Shown here: positions 56,801 through 64,000 of the stretch, piece after piece | Numbering within the stretch: position 1 is the first letter of the stretch | How the letters are laid out: each line of letters opens with the position of its first letter | DNA from: Neovahlkampfia damariscottae | Taxonomy: Eukaryota; Heterolobosea; Selenaionea; Neovahlkampfiida; Neovahlkampfiidae | NCBI GenBank assembly: GCA_016618085.1 | Contig: JABLTG010000050.1 | Span: forward strand, 43,015 to 107,014 | DNA length: 64,000 bases | Direction: 5' to 3' | Notes under the pieces: generated by a model | What the model saw: the letters and a program-made list of their open reading frames with translations, nothing else | Databases searched by the model: none | Told to the model about the DNA's origin: nothing | Made by a program: the position numbers and the translations under genes

Positions 56801-58756
56801 AGATTACAAGAACAAAGAGAATATTTCAAAAATGTTGACAAAGAATTTCCAAAACCAATGAATCCTGAAGAACTTTTTAATCAAATTCCAAAGAATCCAA
56901 GTAATATAATTGAAACTCGTGAATTAATTCAAAATTTTTTTTGGAAATCACATTCATTGGAATACAAAAAATTGATTCAACATCCAATTGATTTACCAAG
57001 GTATCTATTTCCACAATTATCAAAGAAAAATTCATCAAAACAAATTTATTGGAAATGTGTGATTATTACCAATGAAATTGAAGAAAAAAAAACATTTACT
57101 GAGATATTTTGTTCAAAGTTTACAACACAAAAAATAGATTCAAATATTATTTCTCAATTCTCATTCAATGGAAATCATTTTGAAGATAAAGATTATTCAA
57201 AAGATCAACAATTAAATGTAGTCATTTCAAGGTTATCAAATGAACCAAATGAAAATACATTCAAAGGAGTTTCAGGATTAATTTATGTTGTTCCTTCAAT
57301 TGGTGATTTAGAAGAATATGATTTTTGGCATTATCAATATAAGTTATATCATTCTTATTTAAGACAATTTTATCTTGGTCATTCAACTTCACCTAGAGTA
57401 CCAATGATTATTGTCTTTGAAGAAGAACCAAAACAAGATAAATCTTTGATTATGAATCATATGATTGCAATTATTAAAAAAGTTGAAGAAACTTTTAAAA
57501 AGAATTTAATTTCATCTGTACATGTTGAATTATTTGTTAAGTATCCAAATGTTGAAGATTTTAATAATCAAATTTCAAAATGTATTACAAAATTATCAGA
57601 AAAAGCTCCAAAGAATCCAATTATAAATTGTTTTCAATTTAATGAAATTTTTGAAAGTATTTTTGATGAATATTATGATATTAAAGTTCCAAGATATTAT
57701 AGAGAGATTATAAATACCACTCCAAATGTAACAATTCATCCTTTCAATTTACAAGATTTTATCAATCATTTTAATTGGATAATTCATATTGCTTCGGAAG
57801 AAATAAAAAAACAAACTCTAAAAATATCAGAAATTAATTGGCCTGTTGTTGAATTTTTACAAAATGAAAATGACTCTTTTTATGATTACAATCAACAAGA
57901 TTATTTTGATAATGTCAATGGAATCTTAGAGAAATTATCTTTACCAACATTTCATAATCAAAAATTTAAAAAAGAACAATTTCAAATTTCATCTTTAGAA
58001 TCATTATATGAATCACAAATTGAATATATCTGTGATTATTTGAAATTATTACAATATCATTATGGATTTGATATTTCTTCTCAACTAAAATTATTATCTT
58101 CTCAATTGATGAATATTTTATTACCTTACTATTCAGGAATTGGAAAAAGAATCCCATTTTATAATATTTTTGAAACCATTATTTTATTTCATTTGGAAAT
58201 ATTAACTCAAGGTGATTTTTATTTGTTTCTCAAAGATTTCAAATCTTCTAATGATTTTGTTCAATTAATTTTGGATGAAACTTTGAAAAAAAATTTATCT
58301 CCTATTCAAGTGGATGATGGAATATCACTTATAAAAAGACAACAACAAGAGCAACCTTTGTCCCCAATATCAGACGTGTCAGAAATTTCAGATGTTTCAG
58401 ATATTTCTGAGATTAAGATTGTTGAATCTGAAAATCAAATTTTGAATTCTTCAGAAATTATTTTTGACAGTGCCCCAAAACAAATTAAAAAATTTGATGG
58501 TAATTTAAAAAGAAAATTGGTATTTGAATCAATTGAAGAAGAAGAAGAGGAAGATTTTGAAAGTCAAGTTAAAAGAATTAAATTTGATGATGATAGTTTT
58601 TGTAGAGAAATAGCTTTATTTACAGAAGAAACATTTAAATATCAACAATTGTTAGAAAATGCAACATCAAATCAATCATTTGTAGAATTTCAAGACACAT
58701 CACAAATTGATTCTGTTGATTATCAAACTTATCTTATCAGTCAACTAAATAAATAA
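53813..58756 (+). CDS. SAC3: SAC3/GANP (MCM3AP-like) mRNA-export scaffold of TREX-2
   Basis: Intronless, 1647 aa. The start MFGQPSFNFQTP resembles the FG-like N-terminus of GANP. An RGG/RG box (about 25-50) follows, then F-x-F-P/T repeats and a long Lys/Gln- and Glu-rich region. The SAC3/GANP domain begins near 440 with GICPYMCPQQEI (family GTCPDMCP) and runs to about 800 (DRCRAIIKDLTYQ, NPQQNFELLNKWLKSL, AFENVKEAIKFCKHYG). The remaining ~800 residues include PIRKEPE/EEIEEIS linkers and a region comparable to the MCM3AP C-terminus. It scaffolds TREX-2 at the nuclear pore basket. The same window holds a Nup98-like gene. Several long opposite-strand ORFs here are composition shadows. Confidence 0.92.
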   Translation: MFGQPSFNFQTPNQQSGSTNFNETSRGRGGRGTRGRGRGTRGGRGRGRGTSIQSENLPKFQFTPPQQSKPGMFNFSAEAPSFTPPSFSPPQFNQQQGKNNKKKNKKIQQKQVTDEPTFDFHKPQTVQSHQKQKFVQKDGPMFDFQKPKPRKNTGFNLDAPTFSFTPPSEQENIQKKKIQKQKKPKQENTHQPQQEYQQHEIYHPNHQNTQQFHTIPEQKTEYKPKKEFKKEHPKFEKKKPKVYQEEDEVVQVKNQKTKYEGKPKYQKSKFDGKTKTDVVEAHKKTDKFQKQKVATQASGAPTKPTFQNKVWTRPGLIKEEAKKEEKPKSALDRIKKKVPAKPIPKMTHTIEEEQEEEEEQEYEEEEEQEEQEEQEVEYSEEEEEEEQEYEEEEEEEQEENESEEEDVIISNRPTFEKKEMKKVTQPKPISTQILDESGPIVGICPYMCPQQEIIDREVQKDLSIFEMTPESIIRKRGGPPAKANPDWCVKKYTRSAAGEDTPLPENVRPPKVLHTTLDYLVSKVLDRSDFPFPEIYNFVRDRCRAIIKDLTYQNIRDENSVKLHERIARFHIVSYHQLCDHPIDEFNPQQNFELLNKWLKSLREMYHDLKEQGITCPNEPEFTAFFILSRLDSHESAKDLSSLSPELLSTTEIQFAIDVLIAFTTSNFYKFFKLLEKASYLNACLMHSFFTPMRQKALEIMNRSFGTKNSNNIYPIEDVVNLLAFENVKEAIKFCKHYGISCTDEEIIFKKTHMITPTSKILSAHNTRIIENKAISSKFSQIVNGKKIRKIPLSKDISISIPKEGIFSPKLSPTPFTPLKSPVKVVKKSSPPSQISEKSISPESEVVAPETPIRRLSIQSPSFGFDSKPTGFGEELKLPTPSKFNISIDETPIKKVYEEPISIGNTPYTVESKKDLKFGHTLDHILSGIPMRDIKPNQQPITIPEELSPIRKEPEIEEIEEISPVLDKYEFITRMKETMARGWLIKWREAVVFKKLRLQEQREYFKNVDKEFPKPMNPEELFNQIPKNPSNIIETRELIQNFFWKSHSLEYKKLIQHPIDLPRYLFPQLSKKNSSKQIYWKCVIITNEIEEKKTFTEIFCSKFTTQKIDSNIISQFSFNGNHFEDKDYSKDQQLNVVISRLSNEPNENTFKGVSGLIYVVPSIGDLEEYDFWHYQYKLYHSYLRQFYLGHSTSPRVPMIIVFEEEPKQDKSLIMNHMIAIIKKVEETFKKNLISSVHVELFVKYPNVEDFNNQISKCITKLSEKAPKNPIINCFQFNEIFESIFDEYYDIKVPRYYREIINTTPNVTIHPFNLQDFINHFNWIIHIASEEIKKQTLKISEINWPVVEFLQNENDSFYDYNQQDYFDNVNGILEKLSLPTFHNQKFKKEQFQISSLESLYESQIEYICDYLKLLQYHYGFDISSQLKLLSSQLMNILLPYYSGIGKRIPFYNIFETIILFHLEILTQGDFYLFLKDFKSSNDFVQLILDETLKKNLSPIQVDDGISLIKRQQQEQPLSPISDVSEISDVSDISEIKIVESENQILNSSEIIFDSAPKQIKKFDGNLKRKLVFESIEEEEEEDFESQVKRIKFDDDSFCREIALFTEETFKYQQLLENATSNQSFVEFQDTSQIDSVDYQTYLISQLNK

Positions 58757-58873
58757 TTTTATTCATGATTACTTTCAACCTCATGTTGATACTGCATTTA
58801 TCTAAAATTAATTCACGGAGGTTTTATAATTGGTTGGTTCTCTCCACCAATCAAACTACTGTTTTTTGTGTCA

Positions 58874-59329
58874 ATGTTTGGGGTGCTTTTATTTTTGGTT
58901 CATTCAGTGATTGAGTTGATGGCTTTTTATCTTGTTGGAAGTGGAAAATCTGCAAGTGATAATCTACTCACAGAGGAGGACAAGAGTAGTTTAAAAAGTT
59001 TGACAAAAAATGCAACTTTCCTTTCAGTCACAAAGAAAGGAAGATATTTAGGTGAACCAATTTTTGTGTACTTATTTTTTAAAATAGGAGGGGCTTTATT
59101 GACATTTTCACTTCTTGGTTTTTATGCTTTGGTGCAAACAAACATTCAAGCACATGATGCCGAAGCAACTTTAATTGGAAAAGTTTTGGGTTTATTTCAT
59201 TTTAATGCTTTCATGGTTGATTTTATTTCAAGTTTCATCACAAAACAACAAGGTCCATTTTTTGGAATCGCTTCGCCTCATTTACCATTATTTCTCGGTT
59301 TTCTTGTTTATACATTAAAATATATCTAA
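58874..59329 (+). CDS. Four-TM membrane protein, unknown family
   Basis: 151 aa, one exon. About four hydrophobic segments: an N-terminal one (LLFLVHSVIELMAFYLV), one around 70-92, one around 103-122 and a C-terminal one (PLFLGFLVYTLKYI). Between the first two is a charged loop (EEDKSSLKSLTK). No family is recognised. Coding potential is supported by the length in an AT-rich setting and by CCAATCAAAC at 58847-58856, 23-27 nt before the ATG. Confidence 0.65.
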   Translation: MFGVLLFLVHSVIELMAFYLVGSGKSASDNLLTEEDKSSLKSLTKNATFLSVTKKGRYLGEPIFVYLFFKIGGALLTFSLLGFYALVQTNIQAHDAEATLIGKVLGLFHFNAFMVDFISSFITKQQGPFFGIASPHLPLFLGFLVYTLKYI

Positions 59330-59550
59330 TTTATCACAATAAACCTTTTACAATTAGTATTTCAAAACCCATAGCTGAGATTCAATTAATATATTTGTCT
59401 ATTGTAAAAGTGAGTGTTTCAAGACATCCCTGCAAATGGCGTTGGGCTATATTTCCAATCACTTTCATTTGTTTGATTGTATAATTTCATTGGAGTGTAC
59501 AGGTGTTGTGAAAACATTTAAAGAGTATTATTGGTTTTACAAGTAATATT

Positions 59551-62463
59551 TTATTCATCTACAGACTCATCTCTTTTTATAACTTCTAAAAATACATCCT
59601 CCAGTGATGTTTGACTTAAACCCCAATTTTTAATAACATTTTTTTCTCTCTTTTTTTTTTCAATTTCTGAAAACAAAAAGGAAATCTTTGAGTTTTCATT
59701 TGGAATATTAAATACTGAAATACCATAAAATTGATTGATTAATTTTGAATCTGGAATTAATTCATTGATAAATTTGAATATTTCATTTTCATTTTTAATA
59801 TCTAAATAATCATTATGAATTTATTAATTTATTACCATAAGAAATACTCAATCTATAACCTTCTCCAAATTTCTTTTTTAAATGAGTTGAATCACCAAGA
59901 CACATTAAATTACCATGTGACATAATTCCAATTCTATCAGATAAAATATCTGCTTCTTCAACTATTTGAAAAATTAAACAAAGAATATCAAACGTGAATG
60001 TGTTGTTAAAATAATACAATTATTTTCTTTAATATTTGAAATAATATCCCAAATTTCTCTTTTGGAAGTTGGATCTAATCCTCTAAAATGAATCAAATGT
60101 AAAAATAAATATAATCTTACGTGGTTGGTTCATCCAATAAAATCACTTTTGGATTTCCAACCAATGACATTGCAATACTTAATCTTCTTTTCATACCACC
60201 TGATAATTCAGAACTTAATTTATTTTGATGATCTTGTAAAGAAACTAAATTTAGAACATTATCAACATTCGTTTTTTCATTTCCAATTGGAATACCTCTT
60301 AATCTGGCATAAAAATATAAATGTTCAGAAACAGTTAAATCATTCCATTGAATATCTTTTTGAGGACATAATCCCAAAAATAAACGAATTTTATCCATAT
60401 CTGTATTTATATCATGATTATCAATCTTTGCATTTCCACTTGATGCAGAGAATAAACCACTTAAAATACTTAATGTAGTTGTTTCTTTCTTTTTAATAAT
60501 TTTTGTAATATAAACTTACTTCCTGCACCATTTGGTCCAAGTAAACAAAATACTTCACCTTTTTGAATAGAAAATGATAAATTATTAACAGCTTTAAAAC
60601 TTCCATAATACTTATTTAATCTATCAATAATAACCATTGAATTTGATAATTCACCTGATAATATTTTTTCTCTTTCTTCTTCAACATCACTATCATCTTT
60701 ATAACATTCTTCTTTGATTAATAATTCATCATTTGTTTTTCTCATATTTGAAATTAATTTCAAAAATGGTTTATAAATTGGTTTTAAACAATAAAAGTAT
60801 CCTTTTTTTAAACCCCATGCTTTTTTAAAATAAAAAATTGAATCAAAAATGAAATATTACTTTTTGGAAGTGTATCATCAAAATAGAATCCAATAATCAA
60901 ATACAAAATTGAATCAAAAATCATAAAAAATATACCCATTGTAATTGAATTAATTTCAAATAATGAAAAAATTGAAGGACAATTTCCTTTTTCACATGGT
61001 AATATTATACCTGATTCTAATGCAGAATGAAGTGGAAATGGCTTTTTTAAATATTAAAATAAATAAAATCAAACTAATATCCATAAAGTAAGTAAATAAT
61101 TTAAAATATTTGATCCAGGAAAATATCTAAGTGAAAGATAAACACCTAAAATTGGTTCAAATAAAGCAATAAAATATCCTAAAATGAGTGCAACTAAAAC
61201 AGATCTTGAAATTGAAGAAAGAAAAATTGAATAACTCTAGATTAGATATTAATACATTTTTTTTGAATTCATTACAATTAAAGTGAATCCCCAAATGAAT
61301 AAAATTAAAAGTGTAATTAAAGGATTTCCATATAAAGCAAATTTAAATTGAAATGCTAAACAAAGTAGAAATGTTGAAATTGCAATAAAAAGATAAATCA
61401 AATAATTAAATGTAAAAAATACAATCCAATAATATTGCATTTTTAAACCCATTAATTTCATCATTTCACGAATATTTTCCGTTTTTTCAAGTACAATTGT
61501 ATATAAAAATACTGGTAATGGAAGTAATAATAAAACAGGAACTATTTAAAAAATGAGAAGAAAAAAGTTATTTTTTTACTTGTTAAAAAACCACTAATCA
61601 TAACTTGTTTCAATTGAGATAATGCTGGTATTCCAAAAGTCCATGTTGGCATTTGATTTATACTTGCTTCAACTCCTGGTATATTTTTTGATTTCACTTT
61701 AAAGAGTTTTAATTTATTTTTTAAACAAACAATAAGCATTATTTAATATTGACATTAAAGCAGTTTGTATTAATTGTTTAGCTTGTTTAGAATCTAATGT
61801 TGACTGTCTATTTGGATCATCAGGTGAATCTAAAGTACGAAAATGATGATTAAAACAAGAACCACAATCAGCATCATGTGTAATTGTATATTTCAAATTG
61901 GTATCAGTAAAACTTTTAATATCATATGCACCTATTAATTGAGCCATTTCAAGTGATATTATTAAATTTTTTCTTTCAAAATCAATTTGAGCATACAGAT
62001 AATTATCAAGTTCATTTGTGTCGTTAAATTGTGAATTACTGAATGGAACATTTCCAAAATATTTAACTTTAACTTGATCAATATTTGATAATAAACCATA
62101 ACTTATTGAATGTTGAGACAAATTTCCGACTCGTTCTTTCAATTCAGGAGGTAAAGTTATAAAAAATGTTTTAGGTAAAATTAACCTAGTGGTATTATCT
62201 GATTTTGTATCTGAAGTTATATTTGAAACTCTTTTCATTTGATTCAATAAATCATATTTTGGTGTGATCATTAATCTTTCTTTTTGAAAAATATCAACAT
62301 TTAAAATTAAAGGTGATAAAATTGAAAATAAAAAACTAAGTGATAAAATTATAATTGGGTATGATACTAAACAAATTAAACTCTTCTTTTGTCTGAATTG
62401 AAGAATAAATTGTTTTCTAAATAAGCCTCTCAGTTGTTGTCTTGCTAAATGTAGAGACTCCAT
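59551..62463 (-). CDS. ABCA-type half ABC transporter
   Basis: Ten exons: 61731-62463, 61580-61696, 61276-61541, 61075-61236, 60861-61041, 60520-60819, 60121-60484, 59994-60082, 59836-59961, 59551-59801; 862 aa. The order is N-terminal TM, large extracytoplasmic loop (with CGSCFNHH), TM cluster and one NBD. The TM cluster starts with the ABCA signature EKTENIREMMKLMGLKMQYYW. The NBD has LGPNGAGKTTTLSILSG, the signature ELSGGMKRRLSIAM, Walker B VILLDEPTTGLDP, H-loop TTHSLEEAD, and the ABCA C-terminal WGLSQTSLEDVFLEV. This is the half-size ABCA layout known from plants and protists, probably a lipid exporter. The Walker A junction needs the second of two AG acceptors (intron 60485-60519). Confidence 0.92.
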
Positions 62464-62994
62464 TTGATTGGTTAAAAAAAAATTTTAATTGAACGTGTTT
62501 ATTCTTCAAATTTTGGGAAAGTTGTTTGTTTTTCACTATATTATCAAAGAACTTTCTTTGTTCATTTTCATCACAAGCAAATTTAATAATTACTTTAATT
62601 TGCTTTTTGAGTCTCCCAAGTCCGAAGGAATCCCAATCAATTTTAAATTAGAATTTTATTTTTTTGATATCTTTGCATGCCATTACCTCTTATTGGCAAT
62701 ACTCTTGTTGTTTCTTTTCCAATTCCTGTGTTTGACTCGAAACACAGGAAAGACAACAATTTTTCTTTTCGGAAAACATCTTTGAAACTTCTTCAGCTGC
62801 GTTGATATCCGTTCGGAGTAGAATTTGTTTTTTAAAATCTACGTGTTTAAAAATCCTCTGGTTTTATTGGATGATGTTTTCTTCAATTTTTGCTCTGCCA
62901 ATTTAACATCATTTATATAAAGAAAGAATAAATCAATTTATGAGAATAATTTATCTGCGCAACTTTTCCGTTCAATTTTGAGTCAACCAATCAA
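62464..62994. other. 531-bp spacer, one weak small ORF only
   Basis: Between the ABCA start and the next gene. On the minus strand an ATG at 62779 opens MFSEKKNCCLSCVSSQTQE; a 32-nt GT-AG intron (62671-62702) would end it as a 34-residue peptide. Support is weak. The long plus-strand ORF here is hydrophobic antisense of polar codons. A minus-strand CCAAT occurs near 62870. Confidence 0.3.
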
Positions 62995-63165
62995 ATGACA
63001 AAGCAAAAAGAAGAAAAAAAAGTTGAGAAAATAGAAAAAACCACAGTTTGGTTTGTTGTCAAAAACGTAGCTATTGTTGTGTTATTTGTAGGTGTATTTT
63101 CAATATTTTTTGATACTATCATCTCATTTTCACTGAAAAAACTTTTTGGAGGTGACGAAAAATAA
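62995..63165 (+). CDS. Small single-pass membrane protein
   Basis: 56 aa: a charged N-terminus of 17 residues (MTKQKEEKKVEKIEK), one TM helix (VAIVVLFVGVFSIFFDTI) and a short tail (SFSLKKLFGGDEK). The size resembles small subunits of membrane complexes such as Tom, Sec61 or V-ATPase assembly factors, but no diagnostic residue is recognised. CCAATCAA directly precedes the ATG (62987-62994), which supports it as a real gene although it is shorter than usual ORF cut-offs. Confidence 0.6.
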   Translation: MTKQKEEKKVEKIEKTTVWFVVKNVAIVVLFVGVFSIFFDTIISFSLKKLFGGDEK

Positions 63166-63375
63166 AATTAATTTTTTTTATTTGAAAACAATTTTTATTC
63201 TATTCTATTTGTAAGAGAAAAACAAAATGAAAAGAGAATGACATTATTTGAAAAAGTAATATATCCAACAATAAATGTGCTTTGGTATTAACAGAACAAT
63301 AGCGTTTAACAGTAATCGTTCTGCTGCAATCTTTCAGAATATAAGATGAAGAAACTTGCTGTCAAATTTGTTCCA

Positions 63376-63395
63376 TTTTTAGTTGAAACTAAAAA
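63376..63395. repeat. Short inverted repeat TTTTTAGTT-ga-AACTAAAAA
   Basis: Nine-base perfect arms around a 2-base centre, 50 bp upstream of the SEC-C ORF. It could be a transcript-end hairpin on either strand or chance in AT-rich DNA. Confidence 0.4.
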
Positions 63396-63446
63396 ATAAA
63401 TTAGACAGTTGATTGGTTGAATATTATAAACAATACTCAACGCAAA

Positions 63447-63590
63447 ATGAATCATTCGCACAGTAATCAATACTCACTCGAGAAAATATGCCCTTGTGGT
63501 TCAGAATCAAAGAAAAGTTACAAATATTGTTGCTACCGCTATCTTAAAACTGACTTTCTGTTCATTCTGATTAATCAGACCAGACATTAA
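63447..63590 (+). CDS. SEC-C zinc-motif ORF, apparently truncated
   Basis: 47 aa from an ATG preceded by ATTGG at 63412-63416 (standard promoter spacing). Residues 15-29 read CPCGSESKKSYKYCC, the SEC-C/YchJ-type zinc-binding motif CPCGS..K.YK.CC. The sequence then runs into LFILINQTRH and stops. SEC-C proteins normally continue into another domain (YchJ family: about 120-150 aa). The last 84 nt overlap the opposite-strand Fanzor ORF. I read this as the 5' stump of a host gene cut by the Fanzor element, although an unrecognised intron could also explain the loss of the rest. Confidence 0.55.
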   Translation: MNHSHSNQYSLEKICPCGSESKKSYKYCCYRYLKTDFLFILINQTRH

Positions 63591-64000
63591 AATCAAGGTT
63601 TCTTTCGGGATAGGACCGTCACCAGCAGTACTGGCAGTTTTTGGATTTCCAATAAAATTTTGTATATTCATCAGAAATATATTTCTTGGTCCATTATAAT
63701 CTCTTGGAAGAGAAAAATTACAATATTTACAATTGAAATAATCTTTTTTTCCAAGTTTCCAATCTATTTTTCCACATAATCCACATGTACAACTGGTATA
63801 ATGTTCTGAAACTTCATGTACTTGAACAGAATCTTTTTGAGCAAGATGTTTTAGTGTTTGACAAAATTGAAAATGAGACCAATGAAGCATTTTTCTCACT
63901 GTTGTACTATGAATTTTTCTTTCCCATTTTTTAATCATTCCTTTGACTGGAAATTTTGAAATCAAAATTTCATCATTATTTTCACAAAGATCTTTGGAAA
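63507..64000 (-). CDS. Fanzor (TnpB/OrfB-like) RNA-guided endonuclease, C-terminal part
   Basis: About 164 codons, open at the right edge, so the N-terminal and most RuvC parts are outside. What is seen: KKWERKIHSTTVRKMLHWSH (conserved helical region before the zinc ribbon), QVHEVSEHYTS, the zinc ribbon C-T-CGLCG ... FNCKYC, then PRDYNGPRNIFL with the third RuvC catalytic Asp (bacterial TnpB: DRDxNAAxNI; Fanzor: D-x-NGARNI). All four zinc cysteines and the Asp are intact, so the visible part is not decayed. Fanzor proteins are eukaryotic homologues of TnpB that cut DNA guided by an RNA encoded at the 3' end of their gene. Here that region would be about 63200-63560. The last ~20 residues may be host sequence read through. 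Confidence 0.85.
   Translation of the reverse strand, partial: SKDLCENNDEILISKFPVKGMIKKWERKIHSTTVRKMLHWSHFQFCQTLKHLAQKDSVQVHEVSEHYTSCTCGLCGKIDWKLGKKDYFNCKYCNFSLPRDYNGPRNIFLMNIQNFIGNPKTASTAGDGPIPKETLILMSGLINQNEQKVSFKIAVATIFVTFL

Noticed and set aside
62489-62785. Plus-strand hydrophobic ORF beside the ABCA gene
   Set aside because: It begins with TTG, has no upstream CCAAT at normal spacing, and its hydrophobicity is the expected antisense of polar Lys/Glu codons on the minus strand.
63300-63345. Imperfect hairpin AGAAC...GTTCT near the possible guide-RNA region
   Set aside because: The stem is only about five pairs with mismatches beyond, not distinguishable from chance without element copies to compare.
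63507-64000. Bacterial IS605/IS607 contamination as source of the OrfB-like ORF
   Set aside because: The flanking composition, neighbouring eukaryotic genes and GPRN/NGAR-type RuvC-III context favour a eukaryotic Fanzor on the same contig.
1-64000. CRISPR arrays, rRNA genes, LTR retrotransposons, telomeric repeats
   Set aside because: No regularly spaced direct repeats, rRNA-like segments, reverse-transcriptase motifs or telomere-type arrays were seen. A/T homopolymers are scattered and mostly lie in introns.

Overview
Source. This is a nuclear fragment of a compact, strongly AT-rich, intron-rich unicellular eukaryote. The evidence is a eukaryotic gene set (ORC5, HVA22, syntaxin, DGAT1, SAC3, PIAS, Ariadne, RIO2, TYW1), GT-AG introns mostly 27-42 nt long, and spacers often under 60 bp. 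Many small G-protein and heterotrimeric G-protein regulators, a mitochondrial-type HslV and a Fanzor-type nuclease fit a heterolobosean amoeba (Naegleria/Willaertia-like). That placement is inference. Standard-code stops fit every model.

Layout. 1-7.3 kb: a secreted PLC-like enzyme, tRNA-Thr(AGU), an EF-hand protein, an acyl-protein thioesterase, a two-TM protein, a Nup98-like/B-box fusion, DUF1304 and a dual-specificity phosphatase. 7.5-17 kb: an RRG7/Mrr-like nuclease-fold protein, a kelch-PB1-kinase, HVA22, ankyrin-RhoGAP, an unknown protein and LRR-RhoGEF-PH. 17-28.8 kb: an FAH-APMAP fusion, ORC5, DTD, PIAS-type SUMO ligase, HslV, an ITPase-like fusion, GPHR and RIO2. 28.9-43 kb: DGAT1, TYW1, C2-lipase, an ABCB half transporter, Cu/Zn SOD, two tandem DOMON-7TM-RGS receptors, a hydroxyacid dehydrogenase and a syntaxin. 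43-62.5 kb: an Ariadne RBR ligase, a beta-helix multi-TM protein, a BTB protein, secreted and small membrane proteins, a long RGS protein with linear-motif arrays, SAC3/GANP and an ABCA half transporter. 62.5-64 kb: a 56-aa membrane protein, a truncated SEC-C zinc-motif ORF and the C-terminal part of a Fanzor (TnpB-like) nuclease running off the right edge.

Functional threads. Rho signalling (ankyrin-RhoGAP beside LRR-RhoGEF), G-protein control (three RGS proteins), nuclear-pore/mRNA export (Nup98-like, SAC3), and membrane and lipid biology (DGAT1, lipases, ABC transporters, GPHR, syntaxin, HVA22). Nearly every gene has a CCAAT/ATTGG pentamer 5-60 bp before its ATG, in either orientation. Several divergent pairs share spacers of only 34-57 bp.

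Most notable: (i) the Fanzor fragment at the right edge, overlapping a broken SEC-C gene; (ii) a predicted single-nucleotide exon in hslV, plus 4-12 nt microexons elsewhere; (iii) several unusual domain fusions. Exon coordinates were derived by hand from reading frame, GT-AG sites and family conservation. Multi-exon models close in frame except where noted.
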